Assembly: GCA_044506565.1 (NCBI GenBank) | Contig: JBIQKN010000094.1 | Location: 1-9,186 of the forward strand | DNA from: Croceibacterium_A sp044506565 | GTDB taxonomy: Bacteria; Pseudomonadota; Alphaproteobacteria; Sphingomonadales; Sphingomonadaceae | Direction of reading: 5' to 3' | DNA: 9,186 nt | Shown here: piece by piece, positions 6,358 through 9,186 of the stretch | How the letters are laid out: every line of letters starts with the position of its first letter | Numbering within the stretch: the stretch's first letter is position 1 | Notes under the pieces: model-generated | What the model was told of the DNA's origin: nothing | Database searches by the model: none | The model's input: only the letters and a program-made list of their open reading frames with translations | Position numbers and translations under genes: made by a program

Positions 6358-6368
6358 CAAGAACCCCC

Positions 6369-7247
6369 ATGCCCCTCGTCAACATGAAACCCCTCCTTCG
6401 CGACGCGATGGACCGGGGTTACGCGGTCGCCGCGTTCAATCTCGTCGACTACGGAACCACCAAGGCGATGGTCGCCGCCGCCGAGGAGCTCAACGCCCCG
6501 GTGATCTGCCAGACCAGCGCCAAGACGATCCAGTACTGGAGCCACCGCGAGATCGTCTCGTGGGTGCGCACCGTGGCCGAGGATTCGCCGGTCCCGGTCG
6601 TGCTCCACCTCGACCACTGCAAGGACCTCGCGATGATCGAGGCCTGCGCCAGGGCCGGCTGGACTTCGATCATGATCGACGCCTCGTCGCTGCCGTTCGA
6701 GGAAAACCTCGAGATGTCGAAGCGCGTGCGCGAGATCGCCGAGAAGTACGGCGTCGGCATGGAAGCCGAGCTTGGCCAGATCATGGGCGTCGAGGACGAC
6801 ATGCACGTCGCCGAGGAAGACTCGGTCCTGACCGATCCCGAAGATGCCAAGCGCTTCTGCGACGCGCTCGACCTGTCGGCCTTTGCCTGCGCGGTCGGCA
6901 CCGCGCACGGCTTCTACAAGGGTGAGCCCAAGGTCGATTTCGACCGCATCAAGCGGATCAACGAGCTGACCAGGACCCCGATGGCGCTCCACGGCGGCAC
7001 CGGCCTCTCGGACGAGACCTTCGCCAAGGCGATCGAGCGCGGCGCGGCCAAGATCAACATCTCGACCAACCTCAAGCACGTGTTCGTCGAGAGCTTCGTC
7101 AAGTACCACGAGGCGAAGCCCGACGACTACGAGCCGCTGCGGGTGATCGACGCACAGTACCAGGCGTGCAAGGCCCTGTTCGCCGGCTTCATCGAGAAGT
7201 TCGGCGGCAAGGACAAGGCGCCGAGCTTCCTCGCCAAGGCCGCGTAA
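6369..7247 (+). CDS. Class II ketose-(bis)phosphate aldolase, KbaY/GatY type
   Basis: 292 residues; close relatives such as E. coli KbaY and GatY have about 285. It is a zinc-dependent aldolase that cleaves a ketose (bis)phosphate to DHAP and an aldehyde, or runs the reverse. It keeps the catalytic Asp82 and zinc ligand His83 in LHLDHCKD, Glu-rich EAELGQIMGVEDDM (132-145), His180 in GTAHGFYKG and His208 in LHGGTGL. D82, H83, H180 and H208 fall at the same numbers as in KbaY. The phosphate-binding region INISTNLK (229-236) is also conserved. The family covers tagatose-1,6-bisphosphate, fructose-1,6-bisphosphate and ketose-1-phosphate aldolases, and the substrate cannot be fixed from the motifs. 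It is the first gene of the operon with the HAD, dhaL and dhaK genes, which favours a short ketose phosphate pathway over core glycolysis. Confidence 0.92.
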   Translation: MPLVNMKPLLRDAMDRGYAVAAFNLVDYGTTKAMVAAAEELNAPVICQTSAKTIQYWSHREIVSWVRTVAEDSPVPVVLHLDHCKDLAMIEACARAGWTSIMIDASSLPFEENLEMSKRVREIAEKYGVGMEAELGQIMGVEDDMHVAEEDSVLTDPEDAKRFCDALDLSAFACAVGTAHGFYKGEPKVDFDRIKRINELTRTPMALHGGTGLSDETFAKAIERGAAKINISTNLKHVFVESFVKYHEAKPDDYEPLRVIDAQYQACKALFAGFIEKFGGKDKAPSFLAKAA

Positions 7248-7251
7248 GGAG
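7246..7251 (+). promoter_or_regulatory. Shine-Dalgarno of the HAD gene overlapping the aldolase stop codon
   Basis: AAGGAG starts within the TAA of the aldolase gene (7245-7247) and lies 11 bases before ATG 7263. A second purine run, GGGAGGG (7256-7262), abuts the ATG. The arrangement indicates coupled translation of the two genes. Confidence 0.6.
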
Positions 7252-7262
7252 CTGCGGGAGGG

Positions 7263-8012
7263 ATGATCAAGGCGCTGATATTCGATTGCGACGGCGTGCT
7301 CGTCGACACCGAGCGTGACGGCCATCGCGTGGGCTTCAACAAGGCGTTCGCCGAGTTCGGCATCGACGCCGAGTGGGATGTCGACCTCTACGGCAAGCTG
7401 CTCCTCGTCGCCGGCGGCAAGGAGCGGATGCGGGCCTATTTCGACGAATACGGCTGGCCCGAGAAGGCCGTCGCCGAGCACGGCGGCCGCGACGAGCTGA
7501 TCCTCGCGCTGCACAAGCGCAAGACGGCGATCGTCTCGGAGCTGGTCGCCTCGGGCGAGCTGCCGCTGCGCCCGGGCATCTCGCGGATCGTCGACGAGGC
7601 GATCGCCGCGGGCGCCAAGCTCGGTGTCTGCACGACCTCCAACCCGGCGTTCATCGATGCCGTGCTCGACCTGTTCGGCCAGGAGCGGAAGGCGAAGTTC
7701 TCCTTCGTCCACGCCGGCGACTGCGTCGCGGCCAAGAAGCCCGATCCGGAAATCTACGTCATGGCGAAGATGTCGCTCGACGTCGGCGAGGGCGGGCCCG
7801 AGCCGCACGAATGCATGGTGATCGAAGACAGCCGCAACGGCCTCCTCGCCGCGACGGGAGCGGGGCTGCCGACGCTGATCACCACCAGCACCTACACGGT
7901 GGACGAGGATTTTGCCGGCGCGGTAAAGGTCGTCCCCGAGCTCGGAGACGAGCCCAACGTCAACGTCACGCTCGCCGATCTCGGCGAGCTGGCCGCTGCG
8001 ACGGCGGCCTGA
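7263..8012 (+). CDS. CbbY-like HAD-superfamily sugar (bis)phosphate phosphatase
   Basis: 249 residues. HAD motif I is FDCDGVLVDTE with nucleophile D8 and acid D10; motif II is VCTTSN (122-127); motif III is KKPDP with K159; motif IV is VIEDSRNG with E188/D189. A helical cap occupies about residues 16-105. The cap holds WDVDLYGKLLLVAGGKERM (38-56) and GWPEK (64-68), characteristic of CbbY proteins, which dephosphorylate xylulose-1,5-bisphosphate, a misfire product of RuBisCO. From memory the wording is closest to the plant chloroplast CbbY form (DCDGVLVDTE..GHR, WDVDLYG.LL...GGKERM.AYF...GWPEK). No RuBisCO or other Calvin-cycle gene is in the window. Here it probably acts on a sugar bisphosphate formed by the neighbouring aldolase/kinase genes, either as a pathway step or as housecleaning. 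It lies 15 bases after the aldolase gene and 14 before dhaL. Confidence 0.88.
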   Translation: MIKALIFDCDGVLVDTERDGHRVGFNKAFAEFGIDAEWDVDLYGKLLLVAGGKERMRAYFDEYGWPEKAVAEHGGRDELILALHKRKTAIVSELVASGELPLRPGISRIVDEAIAAGAKLGVCTTSNPAFIDAVLDLFGQERKAKFSFVHAGDCVAAKKPDPEIYVMAKMSLDVGEGGPEPHECMVIEDSRNGLLAATGAGLPTLITTSTYTVDEDFAGAVKVVPELGDEPNVNVTLADLGELAAATAA

Positions 8013-8021
8013 GGGAGAGGA
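8012..8021 (+). promoter_or_regulatory. Ribosome binding site of dhaL
   Basis: AGGGAGAGGA ends 5 bases before ATG 8027 and begins at the last base of the HAD stop codon. The identical 10-base site precedes dhaK at 8724-8733. The match supports both starts and suggests equal, strong translation of the two kinase subunits. Confidence 0.7.
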
Positions 8022-8026
8022 TCACG

Positions 8027-8704
8027 ATGACCGAGATTTCGCAGAGCCAGATCGAGCAGGCGATCCGGACGACCTGCCAGACGGTGCTCCGCAACGAGCA
8101 TTACTTCTCCGATCTCGACGGCCTTGCCGGCGACGGCGACTTCGGCACCTCGCTCGCCACCGGCTTCCGGGTGATCGAGAACGAGTGGGACGAGATCCCC
8201 AAGACCGACATCGGCGCGATGCTGCTCAAGATCTCGATGCTCGTCTCCAAGCACGTCGGCGGCAGCTCGGGCCCGATCTGGGGCACCGGGTTCATGAAGG
8301 CCGCCATGCTGACCCGCGGCAAAACCGCGATCACCCTGCAGGACCTCGCCGACATGCTCGGCTCTGCGATCGAGGGCATCCAGGCCCGCGGCGGCGCCAA
8401 GCTTGGCGACAAGACGCTGCTCGACGCGCTGATCCCGGTTCACGAAACGCTCAAGCGGCATGCCGAGAGCGACGGCGAGCTCGGCCCGGCGCTGTGCGAG
8501 GCGGCCGACGTCGCCGAGAAGGCGATCGAGGAGACCAAGTCGCTCGTCGCGCACCGCGGCCGCGCCTCGCAGGTCGGCGAGCGCAGCGCCAACACGCCCG
8601 ACCCGGGTATTGTGTCGATCGCCGTGATCCTCAATGACTGGTGCAAGGAGTTCGGAGTCGCGCGCACGCCGACCGCCGCCGAAGTGATCAACCAACCCGC
8701 TTAA
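8027..8704 (+). CDS. dhaL: Dihydroxyacetone kinase-type subunit DhaL (nucleotide-binding)
   Basis: 225 residues, close to the usual 210. This is the nucleotide-binding subunit, which passes phosphate to the ketose held by DhaK. The Mg2+-binding aspartates are D31, D36 and D38 in LDGLAGDGDFG. GGSSGPIWGTGF (78-89), GAKLGDKTLLDA (123-134), RGRAS (177-181), GERS (184-187) and DPG (192-194) follow in the family order. The His that usually follows the third Asp (GDGDHG or GDADHG) is Phe39. In PTS-type systems DhaL carries a fixed ADP recharged by DhaM; in others ATP is used directly. No dhaM is visible, but the downstream region is cut off. The start follows the HAD stop by 14 bases; dhaK starts 36 bases after the stop at 8702-8704. 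Confidence 0.92.
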   Translation: MTEISQSQIEQAIRTTCQTVLRNEHYFSDLDGLAGDGDFGTSLATGFRVIENEWDEIPKTDIGAMLLKISMLVSKHVGGSSGPIWGTGFMKAAMLTRGKTAITLQDLADMLGSAIEGIQARGGAKLGDKTLLDALIPVHETLKRHAESDGELGPALCEAADVAEKAIEETKSLVAHRGRASQVGERSANTPDPGIVSIAVILNDWCKEFGVARTPTAAEVINQPA

Positions 8705-8723
8705 CACCCTTTGCTCGAGATCC

Positions 8724-8733
8724 AGGGAGAGGA
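8724..8733 (+). promoter_or_regulatory. Ribosome binding site of dhaK
   Basis: AGGGAGAGGA, 7 bases before ATG 8741, is the same 10-mer as in front of dhaL. Confidence 0.7.
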
Positions 8734-8740
8734 TTTGTCC

Positions 8741-9186
8741 ATGAAGAAGTTCGTCAACGATCCCGCCAAGTTCGTGCCCGAGTTCATGCAGGGAATCGCG
8801 CTCGCGAACCCGGACCTGCTGTCGTTCACGCCCGAGTTCCAGATGATCGTCCGCAAGAGCGGACCCGACAACTCGAAGGTCTCGATCGTCCAGGGCTCGG
8901 GCTCGGGTCACGAGCCGGCGCACGTCATGGCGGTCGGCCCCGGCATGCTCACCGGTGCCTGCCAGGGCGCGGTGTTCGCCGCGCCCCCGGTCGACGCCTG
9001 CTACGAGACGATCAAGGCCTGCGCCTCCGACGCCGGCGTGCTCGTGCTGGTCAACAACTACCAGGGCGACCGGATGGCCTGGGACATGGCGACCGAGATG
9101 GCCACGGCCGAGGGCATCAACGCCCGCCAGTTCTGGATCAACGACGACGTCGCGGTCGAAGACAGCCTCTACACCGTCGGCCGCCG
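8741..9186 (+). CDS. dhaK: Dihydroxyacetone kinase-type subunit DhaK (substrate-binding), 5' part of gene
   Basis: 148 full codons are present and the gene runs off the right edge; complete DhaK has about 330-360 residues. MKKFVNDP at the start, VQGSGSGHEPAHV (50-62), GPGMLTGACQGAVFAAP (66-82), VNNYQGDRM (104-112) and INDDVAVEDSLYTVGRR are the expected DhaK blocks. His57 and Asp110 correspond to E. coli His56 and Asp109, which act on the ketose hydroxyl. The histidine that binds the substrate covalently (E. coli His218) lies outside the window. The glycine-rich turn reads GSGSGHEP rather than GGGSGHEP. With DhaL, the preceding gene, it should phosphorylate dihydroxyacetone or another short ketose. 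Homologues acting on erythruloses are known, so DHA should not be assumed as the substrate. Confidence 0.92.
   Translation, partial: MKKFVNDPAKFVPEFMQGIALANPDLLSFTPEFQMIVRKSGPDNSKVSIVQGSGSGHEPAHVMAVGPGMLTGACQGAVFAAPPVDACYETIKACASDAGVLVLVNNYQGDRMAWDMATEMATAEGINARQFWINDDVAVEDSLYTVGR

Noticed and set aside
6183..6368. N-terminal extension of the aldolase to ATG 6183 or 6333
   Set aside because: The added residues have no counterpart in the family and no ribosome binding site, while AAGGAG at 6352-6357 serves ATG 6369; the extension also covers the promoter region.
6306..7808. A 500-codon minus-strand open frame opposite the aldolase and HAD genes
   Set aside because: Its composition is that of an antisense shadow and it has no recognisable domain; the sense genes have complete active sites and ribosome binding sites.
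1..9186. CRISPR array, insertion sequence, toxin-antitoxin pair or phage defence genes
   Set aside because: No regularly spaced repeats, transposase motifs or small toxin-like gene pairs were found; almost all the sequence is covered by recognisable metabolic, transport, repair and tRNA genes.

Overview
This is a GC-rich, densely packed bacterial window. It is most likely from an alphaproteobacterium, and probably a sphingomonad (Sphingomonadales). The base is the strong G/C third-position bias, the gene styles (an MHS-type MFS symporter with a large extracytoplasmic loop, a compact 6-phosphogluconolactonase, an alphaproteobacterial tRNA-Gly), and one short interspersed repeat of the GTCATCCCGGC...GCCGGGA type that is frequent in these genomes. 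The taxonomic call is inference; no rRNA or other marker gene is present.

Layout. (1) 1-1947, plus strand: the 3' part of an MHS-family MFS transporter, followed 22 bases later by a small, probably exported cupin protein. (2) 1925-3166, minus strand: a Bcr/CflA-type drug-efflux MFS protein, converging on and overlapping the cupin gene by 23 bases. (3) 3167-3307: a divergent intergenic region holding a perfect 6-bp inverted repeat and an 81-base REP-like palindromic repeat. (4) 3308-4408, plus strand: dinB (DNA polymerase IV). (5) 4394-6178, minus strand: tRNA-Gly(CCC), then a six-helix membrane protein with faint Gdt1/TMEM165-like features, then pgl, then a Nudix hydrolase. The last two genes overlap by 13 bases, and the Nudix gene converges on dinB with a 15-base overlap. 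(6) 6369-9186, plus strand: a four-gene sugar-phosphate operon of class II ketose-(bis)phosphate aldolase (KbaY/GatY type), a CbbY-like HAD phosphatase, DhaL and the start of DhaK, which runs off the window.

The most interesting unit is the last one. A DhaK/DhaL kinase pair normally phosphorylates dihydroxyacetone or a related short ketose. A KbaY/GatY-type aldolase cleaves ketose phosphates to DHAP plus an aldehyde. CbbY-family HADs remove phosphate from sugar bisphosphates such as xylulose-1,5-bisphosphate. Side by side, with good ribosome binding sites and 15-36 base spacings, they suggest a self-contained pathway for a short ketose or polyol rather than ordinary glycerol/DHA metabolism. 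No DhaM (PTS) subunit is visible, but the cluster continues beyond the window. The substrate cannot be read from the sequence.

No CRISPR array, insertion sequence, phage gene, convincing intrinsic terminator or replication origin was seen. No stretch longer than about 200 bases lacks a gene.
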